Assembly: GCA_028727105.1 (NCBI GenBank)
Contig: JAQYOU010000114.1
Location: 1-32,790, forward strand
Direction: 5' to 3'
Length of the DNA stretch: 32,790 nt
Source of the DNA: a bacterium
GTDB lineage: Bacteria; Bacillota; Clostridia; Lachnospirales; Lachnospiraceae
Positions 1 to 9,253 of this stretch are shown piece after piece. Position 1 is the first letter of the stretch; each line of letters begins with the position of its first letter. The notes under the pieces are model-generated. The model was not told the DNA's origin. It did not search any database and saw only the letters and a program-made list of their open reading frames with translations. Made by a program: the position numbers and the translations under genes.

Positions 1-669
1 AGATGTATTTTTGAGTATATTTATTTTGCCCGTCCGGACAGCCACATAGACGGAAAGAGTGTCTATGCAGCCCGCATCAAGGCGGGACGTTTCCTGGCAC
101 AGGATTCTCCGGTGGAGGCAGATTTGGTAGTCGGCGTTCCGGAGTCCGGAAATGTGGCGGCCATGGGATATTCCATGGAGAGTGGGATCCCATATGGCAT
201 GGCATTTGTAAAGAACAGCTATGTGGGAAGAACCTTCATCAAGCCGGCGCAGAGCAGCCGTGAGAGCAGCGTCGCCATTAAGCTGAATGCCATGAAGGAG
301 GCAGTGGCCGGAAAACGCGTCATTATGATCGACGATTCCATCGTGCGCGGAACCACCTCCAACCGTATTGTCAACATGCTGCGTGAGGCAGGAGCGACCG
401 AGGTGCATGTCCGCATCAGCTCACCGCCGTTCTTATGGCCCTGTTACTTTGGCACGGATATTCCGGTTCGGGAGCAGCTGATCGCATACAACCGCACCAT
501 CGAGGAGATCCGTGAAGTGATCGGGGCAGACAGCCTGGGCTATCTTGAGATTGACCGGCTGGAACAGATGGTGGACGGACTCTCTATCTGTAAAGGCTGC
601 TTTACCGGCGTTTACCCGATGGAGCCGCCGAAGGATGATATAAGGGGAGAATATGTCGATAAGCGATGA
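1..669 (+). CDS. purF: Amidophosphoribosyltransferase, C-terminal part (5' truncated by window edge)
   Basis: Open frame continues upstream of the listed ATG to base 1 (RCIFEYIYFARPDSHIDGKSVYAARIKAGRFLA...); phosphoribosyl-binding motif VIMIDDSIVRGTTS; followed by purB. Confidence 0.95.
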   Translation, partial: RCIFEYIYFARPDSHIDGKSVYAARIKAGRFLAQDSPVEADLVVGVPESGNVAAMGYSMESGIPYGMAFVKNSYVGRTFIKPAQSSRESSVAIKLNAMKEAVAGKRVIMIDDSIVRGTTSNRIVNMLREAGATEVHVRISSPPFLWPCYFGTDIPVREQLIAYNRTIEEIREVIGADSLGYLEIDRLEQMVDGLSICKGCFTGVYPMEPPKDDIRGEYVDKR

Positions 670-922
670 GCAGAGCCCGGGTGGGACGTAATTTCCGCTG
701 GAGAGTTTACTCACCATGCGGAACATTGCGGAGCAGACGGATTGTGCGAACGCACGCAACGAGGAATTGCGGAGCAATTTCGAGTAGAGCTCTGCAGCAG
801 AGCCCGGGTGGGACGTAATTTCCGCTGGGGAGTTTACTCACCACGCGGAACATTGCGGAGCAGACGGATTGTGCGAACGCACGCAACGAGGAATTGCGGA
901 GCAATTTCGAGTAGGGCTCTGC
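670..922. repeat. Tandem duplication (2 x ~126 bp, period 127) of an intergenic element with inverted-repeat ends
   Basis: Units 670-795 and 797-922 nearly identical; each starts GCAGAGCCC and ends GGGCTCTGC (unit 2) or GAGCTCTGC (unit 1); begins directly after purF stop. Confidence 0.9.
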
Positions 923-946
923 AAATAACACTGAGAGGAGATAAAA

Positions 947-2380
947 ATGAGCACAGATAACTACACAAGCCCTTTGTCTGAGCGTTATGCCAGCAAGGAA
1001 ATGCAGTATATTTTTTCACAGGATATGAAGTTTCGCACCTGGCGAAAGCTCTGGATCGCACTTGCTGAGACAGAAAAAGAGCTGGGACTGGATATTACAC
1101 AGGAGCAGATCGATGAGCTGAAGGCGCATCAGGATGACATCAATTATGATGTGGCAAAGGAGCGTGAAAAGCTTGTCCGTCACGATGTCATGAGCCATGT
1201 GTATGCTTACGGACAGCAGTGTCCGAAGGCAAAGGGCATCATCCATCTGGGTGCAACCTCCTGCTATGTAGGCGATAACACGGACATCATCATTATGGCA
1301 GAGGCATTGAAGCTTGTTCGTAAAAAGCTGATCAACGTACTGGCAGAGCTTGCAAAATTTGCAGACAAATATAAAGCGCTTCCCACACTGGCATTTACCC
1401 ATTTTCAGCCGGCACAGCCTACAACCGTTGGAAAGCGGGCAACCCTGTGGATGCAGGAATTTGCCATGGACCTGGAGGATCTGGATTACGTGCTCGGCAG
1501 CTTAAAGCTGCTTGGTTCTAAGGGAACCACCGGAACACAGGCAAGCTTTAAGGAGCTGTTTGATGACAATAATGAGATCATCGACAAGATCGACCCCATG
1601 ATCGCAAAGAAGATGGGATTTGAATGCTGCTATCCGGTTTCCGGACAGACCTACTCCAGAAAGGTGGATACTCGTGTTGCAAACATCCTGGCAGGCATCG
1701 CAGCCAGTGCACACAAGTTTTCCAACGATATTCGTCTGCTGCAGCATTTAAAGGAGATCGAGGAGCCCTTCGAGAAGAACCAGATCGGATCTTCCGCTAT
1801 GGCATACAAGCGCAACCCCATGAGAAGTGAGCGTATCGCATCCCTGTCACGCTACGTGATGATCGATGCGTTAAATCCCGCCATCACCTCAGCAACCCAG
1901 TGGTTCGAGCGTACACTGGATGACTCTGCAAATAAGCGTCTGAGCATTCCGGAGGGCTTCCTTGCCATCGATGGAATCCTTGATCTGTGCTTAAACGTGG
2001 TGGACGGACTGGTCGTTTACGATAAGGTCATCACAAAGCGCCTGATGAGCGAGCTTCCCTTCATGGCAACCGAAAACATCATGATGGATGCGGTAAAGAA
2101 GGGCGGAGACCGTCAGGAGCTGCATGAGAAGATCCGCCAGCTGTCTATGGAGGCAGGAAAACACGTGAAGGTAGAAGGAAAAGACAACGACCTGTTGGAG
2201 CTGATCGCAGCAGACGAATCCTTCGGTCTGAGTCTGGAGGAATTACAGGAAAGCATGGATCCTGCAAAGTATACCGGCCGCGCAGAGTATCAGGTAGAGC
2301 AGTATCTGAAAAATGTCATTCAGCCGATCCTGGATGCAAACAAAGAAGTACTCGGTATGACCGCAGAGATTAATGTATAG
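947..2380 (+). CDS. purB: Adenylosuccinate lyase
   Basis: 477 aa; fumarase/aspartase superfamily signature GSSAMAYKRNPMRSE; RBS agaggag upstream; next to purF. Confidence 0.97.
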   Translation: MSTDNYTSPLSERYASKEMQYIFSQDMKFRTWRKLWIALAETEKELGLDITQEQIDELKAHQDDINYDVAKEREKLVRHDVMSHVYAYGQQCPKAKGIIHLGATSCYVGDNTDIIIMAEALKLVRKKLINVLAELAKFADKYKALPTLAFTHFQPAQPTTVGKRATLWMQEFAMDLEDLDYVLGSLKLLGSKGTTGTQASFKELFDDNNEIIDKIDPMIAKKMGFECCYPVSGQTYSRKVDTRVANILAGIAASAHKFSNDIRLLQHLKEIEEPFEKNQIGSSAMAYKRNPMRSERIASLSRYVMIDALNPAITSATQWFERTLDDSANKRLSIPEGFLAIDGILDLCLNVVDGLVVYDKVITKRLMSELPFMATENIMMDAVKKGGDRQELHEKIRQLSMEAGKHVKVEGKDNDLLELIAADESFGLSLEELQESMDPAKYTGRAEYQVEQYLKNVIQPILDANKEVLGMTAEINV

Positions 2381-2544
2381 TTTTGAGAAGACATGCAACA
2401 CCCACGACTTCGCACGTATGGTGTGGAGTGGGTGTGCATGGCTTCTCTGAGTATCATACTTAGTGGGATGAACAAATTCCGAGCGTACATGATATCCCGC
2501 GACTTTGCACGTACGGTGCGGAGTGGAACACATGTATCTCAAAA
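2381..2544. repeat. Structured intergenic element with inverted ends and two internal copies of a 27-bp motif
   Basis: Ends TTTTGAGA (2381-2388) / TCTCAAAA (2537-2544); internal 27-mers CGACTTCGCACGTATGGTGTGGAGTGG (2405-2431) and CGACTTTGCACGTACGGTGCGGAGTGG (2500-2526) differ at 3 positions; strong hairpin ATGCaACACCCAC...GTGGGTGTGCAT. Confidence 0.75.
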
Positions 2545-2564
2545 AGAATATCTAGGAGAAGCAT

Positions 2565-3380
2565 ATGAAGATCACCTCAGTAACCGACGCAAATGGCATA
2601 ACGACAACGACGATAGATACGGATGCGGTATCAGGCGGTTCTGCGGATTTTTCGTCGCAGTTGAATGAATATATGAAAACAGACAGCTCTCTGAACGCAA
2701 TCTTCGAGAAGGCCGCAAAGTCCTATGGCGTGGATGTTGAGCTGTTAAAGGCCATGGCAAAGGCTGAGTCTGACTTTGACCCAAACGCCACCAGTAAGAG
2801 CGGAGCCATGGGCATCATGCAGCTGATGCCGGCAACGGCCAAGGGACTGGGCGTGACAGATGCTTATGATCCGGAACAGAACATCATGGGAGGGGCAAAA
2901 TATATTGCCTCTCTCCTTGATAAATATGATGGTAATGTGTCCTATGCACTTGCTGCGTACAACGCAGGCAGCGGAAATGTGGACAAGTACGGGGGGATCC
3001 CGCCTTTCGAGGAGACACAAAACTATGTGACAAAGATCCTTGGCTATCTGCAAAACGGCGGTGTTGAGGTCCCGGACCGGTGGACAAGCGTTACAGGTGG
3101 GTCAGACTCATCGGAAGATATGCTCACGGATGCGTTGAAGCAGCTGTTTACCCGTGAGGATTATGAGGATTTCCTGCGCCTGTTTTTGGAACGGCTGTCA
3201 CAGCGTTTGGAGGAAAAGGTATCCGGAATAGGGAATGAGAACTCAGATGAGAAAGCTGACTCAGATCCTGCAGATAACGAGGAAGCAGATGTGAGCGATG
3301 CCTATATCGCCTTCCGCAATTTTGGCAATACGAACCGGATGGCAGTGTATTTAAAGCCTTCTGAAAAAATATTAAAATAA
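2565..3380 (+). CDS. Lytic transglycosylase (SLT domain) protein
   Basis: [36 protein letters not shown] ... [31 protein letters not shown] catalytic-domain motifs; RBS aggag. Confidence 0.92.
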   Translation: MKITSVTDANGITTTTIDTDAVSGGSADFSSQLNEYMKTDSSLNAIFEKAAKSYGVDVELLKAMAKAESDFDPNATSKSGAMGIMQLMPATAKGLGVTDAYDPEQNIMGGAKYIASLLDKYDGNVSYALAAYNAGSGNVDKYGGIPPFEETQNYVTKILGYLQNGGVEVPDRWTSVTGGSDSSEDMLTDALKQLFTREDYEDFLRLFLERLSQRLEEKVSGIGNENSDEKADSDPADNEEADVSDAYIAFRNFGNTNRMAVYLKPSEKILK

Positions 3381-3393
3381 ATTGTTTTTACTG

Positions 3394-3422
3394 TTGACAA
3401 TCATTCGACGTTATAGTATATT
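3394..3422 (+). promoter_or_regulatory. Sigma-70-type promoter for tRNA-Thr
   Basis: TTGACA (3394-3399) - 17 nt - TATATT (3417-3422), about 35 nt before the tRNA. Confidence 0.7.
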
Positions 3423-3456
3423 ATTATTCGTTGAGTGCTTCAACAACACACAACAA

Positions 3457-3529
3457 GCTGCCGTGGCTCAGGCGGTAGAGCGTCGCATTGGTAGTGCGGA
3501 GGTCACGGGTCCGATTCCCGTCGGCAGCT
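3457..3529 (+). tRNA. tRNA-Thr (anticodon GGT)
   Basis: 73-nt cloverleaf: GCTGCCG acceptor / CGGCAGC; D-arm GCTCAGGCGGTAGAGC; anticodon loop TTGGTAG; T-arm ACGGGTCCGATTCCCGT. Confidence 0.95.
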
Positions 3530-3533
3530 TTCA

Positions 3534-3561
3534 GGTACAAGCATTAGCTTGTACCTTTTTT
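3534..3561 (+). terminator. Intrinsic terminator after tRNA-Thr
   Basis: GGTACAAGC-ATTA-GCTTGTACC followed by TTTTTT. Confidence 0.9.
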
Positions 3562-3657
3562 CTTGTTTTCTTTTCTGAAAAAGCTTTCCTTATAATTTTA
3601 CACAAGAAATGCATACTAGATACATATCACAATCAGCCTATAATTGGCAGGAGGAGT

Positions 3658-5652
3658 ATGCCTATGAAAAACCATTTGAAAGATCAGACAAGCCCATACC
3701 TATTACAGCACGCAGGCAACCCGGTAGACTGGTATCCGTGGTGTGAGGAGGCATTTTTGTGTGCAAAAAAAGAAGATAAACCCATATTTCTGAGTATTGG
3801 CTACAGTACCTGTCACTGGTGTCACGTCATGGCTCACGAGAGTTTTGAGGATGAAGAAATCGCAGAGATCCTAAATCGGTATTTTATCTCGATCAAGGTT
3901 GACAGGGAAGAGCGTCCGGACATAGATAATATTTATATGACCGTATGTCAGGCGTTTACAGGAAGCGGAGGCTGGCCCACAACGATCTTTCTGACGCCGG
4001 AGCAGAAGCCGTTTTTTGCAGGAACATATTTTCCAAAGACTTCTGCTTACGGTCGGATCGGCTTGGAAGAGCTGCTTTTGCAGGTGCACGAGCGCTGGGA
4101 AACAAACAGGGAGCGTCTGCTTTCGTCCGCGGAGGAGATTACCGCCATCTTACAAAAAGATGCACTGAGAAAGAGGCGTCTGACTGCAGGAGAGCATGCA
4201 AGCGAAGCCGGTTTGGGGCTAAGGCTTGTCCATCAGGCAGTCGCGATTTTCAAGGAAAGCTTTGATGAACAGTTGGGTGGTTTTGGAGAGGCTCCCAAAT
4301 TTCCCACTCCACACAACTTGTTGTTTCTTATGCGCTACTACGAAAAAAACGGAGATCAGGATGCGTTACGAATGGCAGAAAAGACCTTGCTTCAGATGTA
4401 CCGGGGCGGTCTCTTTGACCATGTTGGCGGTGGTTTTTGCAGATATTCTACAGATGCGGCGTTTCTGGTTCCTCATTTTGAAAAAATGCTGTATGACAAT
4501 GCCTTGCTGATTTTGGCCTATTGCAAGGCATATCAGCTTACAAAAAAAGAGGTCTATCTCGATGTGGCACAAAAAACGGCTCTTTTTGTACTGCGTGAAA
4601 TGACTTCACCCGAAGGAGCATTTTACAGCGCAAAGGATGCGGACAGTGAGGGCGAAGAGGGAAAGTATTATCTGTTTGAACCGGAAGAAATCATTCGTGT
4701 ACTTGGTGAGGAGGCAGGAAAAGATTTTAACAGCTATTATAATATCACAGAGAATGGGAATTTTGAGGGGAAAAGCATTCCGAATCTGTTGCATCACAAG
4801 ACGGTAAAGGAAGGAAACGGATTTGCAGAGCAGGAGGATATTGATGAGTATCGCGCTGCTGTTTATGAGTACCGGAGCCACCGCTATGCGCTGCATCTGG
4901 ACGATAAGATCCTTACCTCATGGAACGCTTTGATGATCGCAGCTTTGTGCACTCTGTACCGGGTGAGCAGAAAACAGATTTATCTGGAGGCGGCCCTGCA
5001 GGCGTGGGAATTTTTCGGTGTCCGGCTATGTAAAACAGATACTCTGTATGTCAGCTATCGGAACGACAAGCAGGGCGGAAAGGGATTCCTGGATGATTAT
5101 TCGTTCTGTATCTATGCATTGCTGGCGCTGTATGGAGCTACGCTGGATCGAAAATTTATCCGTCAGGCAGAAGTGTTTTGTAAAAAGACTGTTTTAGACT
5201 TTTATGATCAGGAGCGCGGTGGATTTTTTCTTTATGGAAAAGATCATGAGCAGCTGGTGCTGCGACCGAAAGAAACCTATGATGGAGCCGTTTTCAGCGG
5301 AAATTCGGCGATGGCATACAATCTGGTACAGCTGTCGTTACTTACCGGTGATGAGCGGATGCAACAGCTGTCAAAGACGCAGCTGTCGTTCATGAGTGAT
5401 GAGGCAGCTGGTTATCCGGCAGGTTATTCCATGTATCTTCTGGCATTATTGGACTATACGGATGAACCAGATCGAGTGACAATTGTGCGGAAACATCCCG
5501 GAGACCTGAATGGACTTGCATGCCGCATTCCACTGGATATGGTGGTGGTCATTCATGACCATCCGGATGAGAGCTATCCGTTGAAAAACGATCAGACCAC
5601 ATATTATGTCTGCAGGAAGCATTCCTGCCAGCCACCGTCGAATGAGCTCTGA
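3658..5652 (+). CDS. Thioredoxin domain-containing protein, DUF255/YyaL (SSP411-like) family
   Basis: [28 protein letters not shown]...[18 protein letters not shown]; start at 3658 with RBS GGAGGA. The listed ORF start at 3382 would run through the tRNA. Confidence 0.93.
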   Translation: MPMKNHLKDQTSPYLLQHAGNPVDWYPWCEEAFLCAKKEDKPIFLSIGYSTCHWCHVMAHESFEDEEIAEILNRYFISIKVDREERPDIDNIYMTVCQAFTGSGGWPTTIFLTPEQKPFFAGTYFPKTSAYGRIGLEELLLQVHERWETNRERLLSSAEEITAILQKDALRKRRLTAGEHASEAGLGLRLVHQAVAIFKESFDEQLGGFGEAPKFPTPHNLLFLMRYYEKNGDQDALRMAEKTLLQMYRGGLFDHVGGGFCRYSTDAAFLVPHFEKMLYDNALLILAYCKAYQLTKKEVYLDVAQKTALFVLREMTSPEGAFYSAKDADSEGEEGKYYLFEPEEIIRVLGEEAGKDFNSYYNITENGNFEGKSIPNLLHHKTVKEGNGFAEQEDIDEYRAAVYEYRSHRYALHLDDKILTSWNALMIAALCTLYRVSRKQIYLEAALQAWEFFGVRLCKTDTLYVSYRNDKQGGKGFLDDYSFCIYALLALYGATLDRKFIRQAEVFCKKTVLDFYDQERGGFFLYGKDHEQLVLRPKETYDGAVFSGNSAMAYNLVQLSLLTGDERMQQLSKTQLSFMSDEAAGYPAGYSMYLLALLDYTDEPDRVTIVRKHPGDLNGLACRIPLDMVVVIHDHPDESYPLKNDQTTYYVCRKHSCQPPSNEL

Positions 5653-5659
5653 CATTTCA

Positions 5660-5688
5660 TTGACTTTATTTTCTGTGCCATTTATAAT
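5660..5688 (+). promoter_or_regulatory. Promoter for GNAT/calpain-like gene pair
   Basis: TTGACT - 17 nt - TATAAT. Confidence 0.65.
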
Positions 5689-5784
5689 TGAGAAAAATCC
5701 TATTTTATTTACTTTTATTATGTTTTGGTGATGTTTGACACCGGAAACGTGAAGGGGTCGAATGGTTACAGGAGGAGAGATCAT

Positions 5785-6639
5785 ATGGAGCTGATACGGT
5801 TACAACGGGATACATTATCTGAGTGGGCCGGATTTATTCCGGAAGAATTGTTTGTAGAACTGATGCACGGCGGAAGGCATTTGTACGCGGTGGGTGTAAC
5901 CTTCAAGGACAAGCCGGCAGGAGCCTTGTGCTGGGAAGAAAACGGAAAGGAATGGGTGCTTCAAAGCATTTATATTCATCCTGAATACAGGCATCTGAGA
6001 CTGGGAAGCGAGCTGGTGGCGTACCTGTCTGAGGAGATGAAAAAAAAGAACTGTGAACAGCTTTCCGTATCCTATGAGCAGGAGGGAGAACGGGAGATAT
6101 TGACACCGTTTTTACAGCGATGCGGCTTTATGATGGAGACGATGGCGATTCCGCTGGGTGTGACTACATTAGAGAAGGTCATTGAGGTACTGAAAAAAAT
6201 GGACGCCTTCCGGAAGAAGAAAGGAAGGATCCGGACCATAGATCAGCTCTCCAAGCGGGAACGGTATCTGTGTAACGCGTGGCTGCTTCAGGAGATCGGA
6301 GAAAGCATCAGCTCTTATGTGCAGGAACGTCCTGCCAGCTATGTGATCCTAAAGGAGGACGAGCTGACGGGTATCCTCTTATTCAGTGAGCAGCAAGGCA
6401 TCAGTCTGGATTACTGCTGGGTGAGACAGGATTGCATGGTGAATTTTTTTCCGCTGCTGGCAGTGGCAGCAAATGACTTTTCCGGACATTATCCGGGGGA
6501 TACGCGGATCGAGATGATCTTGTCGACTGAACAGGTACAGAGTCTGTATTCGCGTTTGCTGGGAGAAGAAAGAGAACAGATCATTTTATGTAAAGGGCAT
6601 TTTTCACCGGTGCCGAAGGAACTGTTGGTATCGTTTTAA
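5785..6639 (+). CDS. GNAT family N-acetyltransferase
   Basis: WVLQSIYIHPEYRHLRLGSELVAYLSEEMKKKNCEQLSVSYE resembles GNAT acetyl-CoA-binding region; RBS AGGAGGAGA before ATG 5785. Confidence 0.8.
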   Translation: MELIRLQRDTLSEWAGFIPEELFVELMHGGRHLYAVGVTFKDKPAGALCWEENGKEWVLQSIYIHPEYRHLRLGSELVAYLSEEMKKKNCEQLSVSYEQEGEREILTPFLQRCGFMMETMAIPLGVTTLEKVIEVLKKMDAFRKKKGRIRTIDQLSKRERYLCNAWLLQEIGESISSYVQERPASYVILKEDELTGILLFSEQQGISLDYCWVRQDCMVNFFPLLAVAANDFSGHYPGDTRIEMILSTEQVQSLYSRLLGEEREQIILCKGHFSPVPKELLVSF

Positions 6640-6658
6640 AGGGAAGGAGAAGTAAAAT

Positions 6659-8905
6659 ATGTGTGTAGAACAGGGAACACAGCAACGGCAGGAACAGCAG
6701 CGGCAGGCACAAAATGCCCGGATGCATGAACAGCGGGATCAGCAGGCGCAGGCAGAGGTCCATCAGGAATATTATGTGGCGCAGTATTTACAGAACAAGG
6801 GTGGCCAGTATGCACAGGATGCGAGAAAAGCATATCTGGAACAAACGGCTCACATGCAGGATACTGCCCAATTGGGAAAAAAGAGCTTTAAGTCAAATAC
6901 AAAGGAGAAAAAGCTGCGAAATGAACGGATCGACAGAGCTAAGCTGATGACAGACAGAGCAACGGCGTATACGTTGGATGTCTATGATCAGATGAAGGAA
7001 GTGTGCGACAAACAGCAGGAGCGTAAGAAGGCTCGTTCGCGGCTGGCAAAACAAAAGGTAGAGTTCCTGAAAACGGTGGGAAAATTGTCGGATAATACGA
7101 CGGAACAGCAAGCAGCTTTTTTCTTTCGGATGCGGGCTGTGGAGGAGCATTTCTACTCGCCTGAAATGTTTTTGACTTCGAACATCCATGTGAAAGAAAA
7201 TTTTATGGAGTATCATGCCCGGATCGAAGAATATGATGATTTAATGAAAAAATATCAAAGAGATCCGGATGCGTATGCGCCGTATGCAGAGGACATCCAG
7301 GGGCTGGTAGATCATCTGGGTCCTGTGATCGAGGCGCTTCGTCATCGGCTTCAGGTTTATTGTGAGCAGAACAGAGTTTCGTTGAATGGTGAGATCTTAG
7401 ATGAAACGGCAGAGAGTGCACATCTGAGTGACAATGATATCACAGACTGGTTTGAGAAGGTCCGGGAATATAATCAGTGGAAACATCATTTCAACGTGTC
7501 AGGCGGACCGCTCTCAGATGAAGAACGGGAAAACTTCCGGGAGATGAGGGCAGAAGCAGGAAGACAGGAAAACCTTCAGAACAGACAGCACGCACAGCCG
7601 TGGCAGCGAACCAGAGGCGAGGCTGTTTCAACAGATTCTGATCTTCTGGAACAAAACTCCAGACAGGAGCTTCGTCGGATGAACCGCCGTCTGCATGAAG
7701 CCGGTATGACAGATGTTGCAAAGATCGTGCATGAATATGTGGTAGGAACCCGTTACGCGGTAGGCTACACGGAGGAGCGCAAACGACTGAAAAAAGCCAT
7801 CGCTGCAGTGGATGAGGCACTCGCGAAAGAATCGGATAATTTACTGGCGGTTCACCAGCTGCACAATATTCATGATTACTTTGCGCAAATGACCAACGGT
7901 ACGCTTTATGTACCGGCAGACGCACAGATTATAGATTGTACAGAAAGAAAATTAGAGGAAACCGGCGTTGATGGTGCCGGAAGCACAAGGAATGCCATGA
8001 TCCGCGATGTGATGTACTGGAGCGATCAAAAGGATACGCCACTGTTTTCCCATGAGCCGGTCGTAAATGATCTGAAGCAGCGTCTGGTGTCGAACTGCTA
8101 TATGGTAGCTGGCACGACCGGTCTGGTAAACGTGGATCCCCAGCAGTTGAAGAATTGCATCAGGGATAACGGTGATGGTACTGTGACGGTGCGTCTTTTT
8201 GAATATGAAGCCGTGCAAAGGCAAAACGCGGCTGAACAGGAGCCGGCTCAGGGCGGACTGGATGCGGATGACTTGGATGGCTTTGAGGCTATTGATTTGA
8301 ATGAGATCGTACAGTATGAGCTTCGCCCGGTCTATGTGAAGGTGACAAAAGAGATTCCCCGTATTGCCGGGATGGATGCGCTGTCAGCCGGCGCACTGTG
8401 GATGCAGATGATCGAAAAAGCCTGCGCATATCTTGGCAGAGACAGAAGAACCGGTTATCAGTCCCTGTGGTATGGAGAGGGCGGCAGCTTTTTGGAGCGA
8501 CTGCTTGGAATTCCCAGGGAGATGGTGAATAAAGATACACCGGAAGACCAGGATGCGTTATTTGAGGGTATCCTTCATGCCGCAGAAAACCGCATCATCT
8601 ATCATGCAGGTACCTATAATGAAAAAAATGCAGCAGATGCGAATGATACCGATGGATTGAATACCGGACACGCATACGCGGTGCTGGGAGGCAAGGTCGA
8701 AAATGGGCAGAGATATGTGCTGCTTCGGAATCCGTACAGTACCAATTCCCTGAAATATCAGGAGGATGGCGGCAGAGAAAAGACCGGTTCTTCTCTGTCT
8801 GTTTCATCGGATGAGACCTACGGTCAGTTTTATATGAAATTTGAAGAGTTTGTCCGGGATTTTCGGACGGTATCCTATACAGACCTGAACAGACATCATG
8901 CGTGA
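6659..8905 (+). CDS. Coiled-coil protein with C-terminal calpain-like (C2 family) cysteine protease domain
   Basis: Candidate catalytic motifs: DLKQRLVSNCYMVA (C480), GLNTGHAYAVLGG (H671), YVLLRNPYS (N691); also ALWMQMIEKACAYLGR and YGQFYMKFEEFVRDFRTVSYTDL as in calpain catalytic core. N-terminal about 450 aa charged/coiled. Confidence 0.8.
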   Translation: MCVEQGTQQRQEQQRQAQNARMHEQRDQQAQAEVHQEYYVAQYLQNKGGQYAQDARKAYLEQTAHMQDTAQLGKKSFKSNTKEKKLRNERIDRAKLMTDRATAYTLDVYDQMKEVCDKQQERKKARSRLAKQKVEFLKTVGKLSDNTTEQQAAFFFRMRAVEEHFYSPEMFLTSNIHVKENFMEYHARIEEYDDLMKKYQRDPDAYAPYAEDIQGLVDHLGPVIEALRHRLQVYCEQNRVSLNGEILDETAESAHLSDNDITDWFEKVREYNQWKHHFNVSGGPLSDEERENFREMRAEAGRQENLQNRQHAQPWQRTRGEAVSTDSDLLEQNSRQELRRMNRRLHEAGMTDVAKIVHEYVVGTRYAVGYTEERKRLKKAIAAVDEALAKESDNLLAVHQLHNIHDYFAQMTNGTLYVPADAQIIDCTERKLEETGVDGAGSTRNAMIRDVMYWSDQKDTPLFSHEPVVNDLKQRLVSNCYMVAGTTGLVNVDPQQLKNCIRDNGDGTVTVRLFEYEAVQRQNAAEQEPAQGGLDADDLDGFEAIDLNEIVQYELRPVYVKVTKEIPRIAGMDALSAGALWMQMIEKACAYLGRDRRTGYQSLWYGEGGSFLERLLGIPREMVNKDTPEDQDALFEGILHAAENRIIYHAGTYNEKNAADANDTDGLNTGHAYAVLGGKVENGQRYVLLRNPYSTNSLKYQEDGGREKTGSSLSVSSDETYGQFYMKFEEFVRDFRTVSYTDLNRHHA

Positions 8906-8957
8906 TGATTTTTTGGGGCGGCAACCAGTATCCGGTGGTCGCCGCTCCAATGAATTC

Positions 8958-8986
8958 TTGACATTTAATTCTTGGAATGATACGAT
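8958..8986 (+). promoter_or_regulatory. Promoter for mgtE leader transcript
   Basis: TTGACA (8958-8963) - 17 nt - TACGAT (8981-8986). Confidence 0.7.
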
Positions 8987-9037
8987 AAAAAAAGTGAGTA
9001 AGCACAATAAATGAAATAACAGAAAGAGGGTGAGACC

Positions 9038-9157
9038 ATGGACGGTTCTGATAGTCACGGGCATAAACAGGTGAACGATAGACAGCATAAAGCGTTTCAG
9101 ATGTCAGAAGATGATCGTGGGAACACCCCCGGTTTTCATAGTCTGAAGCATTTCTGA
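9038..9157 (+). CDS. Candidate 39-aa leader peptide upstream of mgtE
   Basis: MDGSDSHGHKQVNDRQHKAFQMSEDDRGNTPGFHSLKHF*; purine-rich RBS-like AGAGGGTGAG upstream; stop is 2 nt before the terminator hairpin. Confidence 0.45.
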   Translation: MDGSDSHGHKQVNDRQHKAFQMSEDDRGNTPGFHSLKHF

Positions 9158-9159
9158 TG

Positions 9160-9203
9160 TCCATCGTTCGTTTCATTGGTTTTGAAAAAACGATGGATTT
9201 TTT
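9160..9203 (+). terminator. Intrinsic terminator/attenuator in the mgtE leader
   Basis: TCCATCGTT (9160-9168) / AACGATGGA (9189-9197) + TTTTTT; extra inner TTTCA/TGAAA pairing. Confidence 0.85.
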
Positions 9204-9253
9204 ATGCCCTTTTTTCAGATGATAAGAAAGAAGAAAGGAGACATAGAGGAAAA

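Noticed and set aside
670-922. CRISPR array
   Set aside because: Only two contiguous ~126-bp units with a 1-nt separator; no short repeats/spacers and no cas genes.
433-1061. Several overlapping small ORFs on both strands (433-777, 707-931, 742-960, 834-1061)
   Set aside because: All arise from the tandem intergenic repeat and its duplicated sequence; not independent genes.
3382-3657. N-terminal extension of the DUF255 ORF back to 3382
   Set aside because: It would translate through the tRNA-Thr and its terminator; ATG 3658 with GGAGGA RBS and a family-typical N-terminus is the better start.
8915-8948. Terminator for the calpain-like gene (GGGGCGGCAACCA...TGGTCGCCGCTCC)
   Set aside because: Stable hairpin, but the T-run precedes rather than follows the stem on the + strand and the minus strand has an A-run, so it is not a standard intrinsic terminator in either direction.
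8990-9160. Canonical M-box riboswitch
   Set aside because: Characteristic conserved strings (GGTGAGGCTCC, GACGCCAATGGGTCAACAG) not found by eye; a covariance-model search is needed to be certain.
9176-9253. Listed mgtE start at 9176
   Set aside because: It lies within the terminator hairpin loop and gives an atypical N-terminus; GTG 9254 is more plausible.
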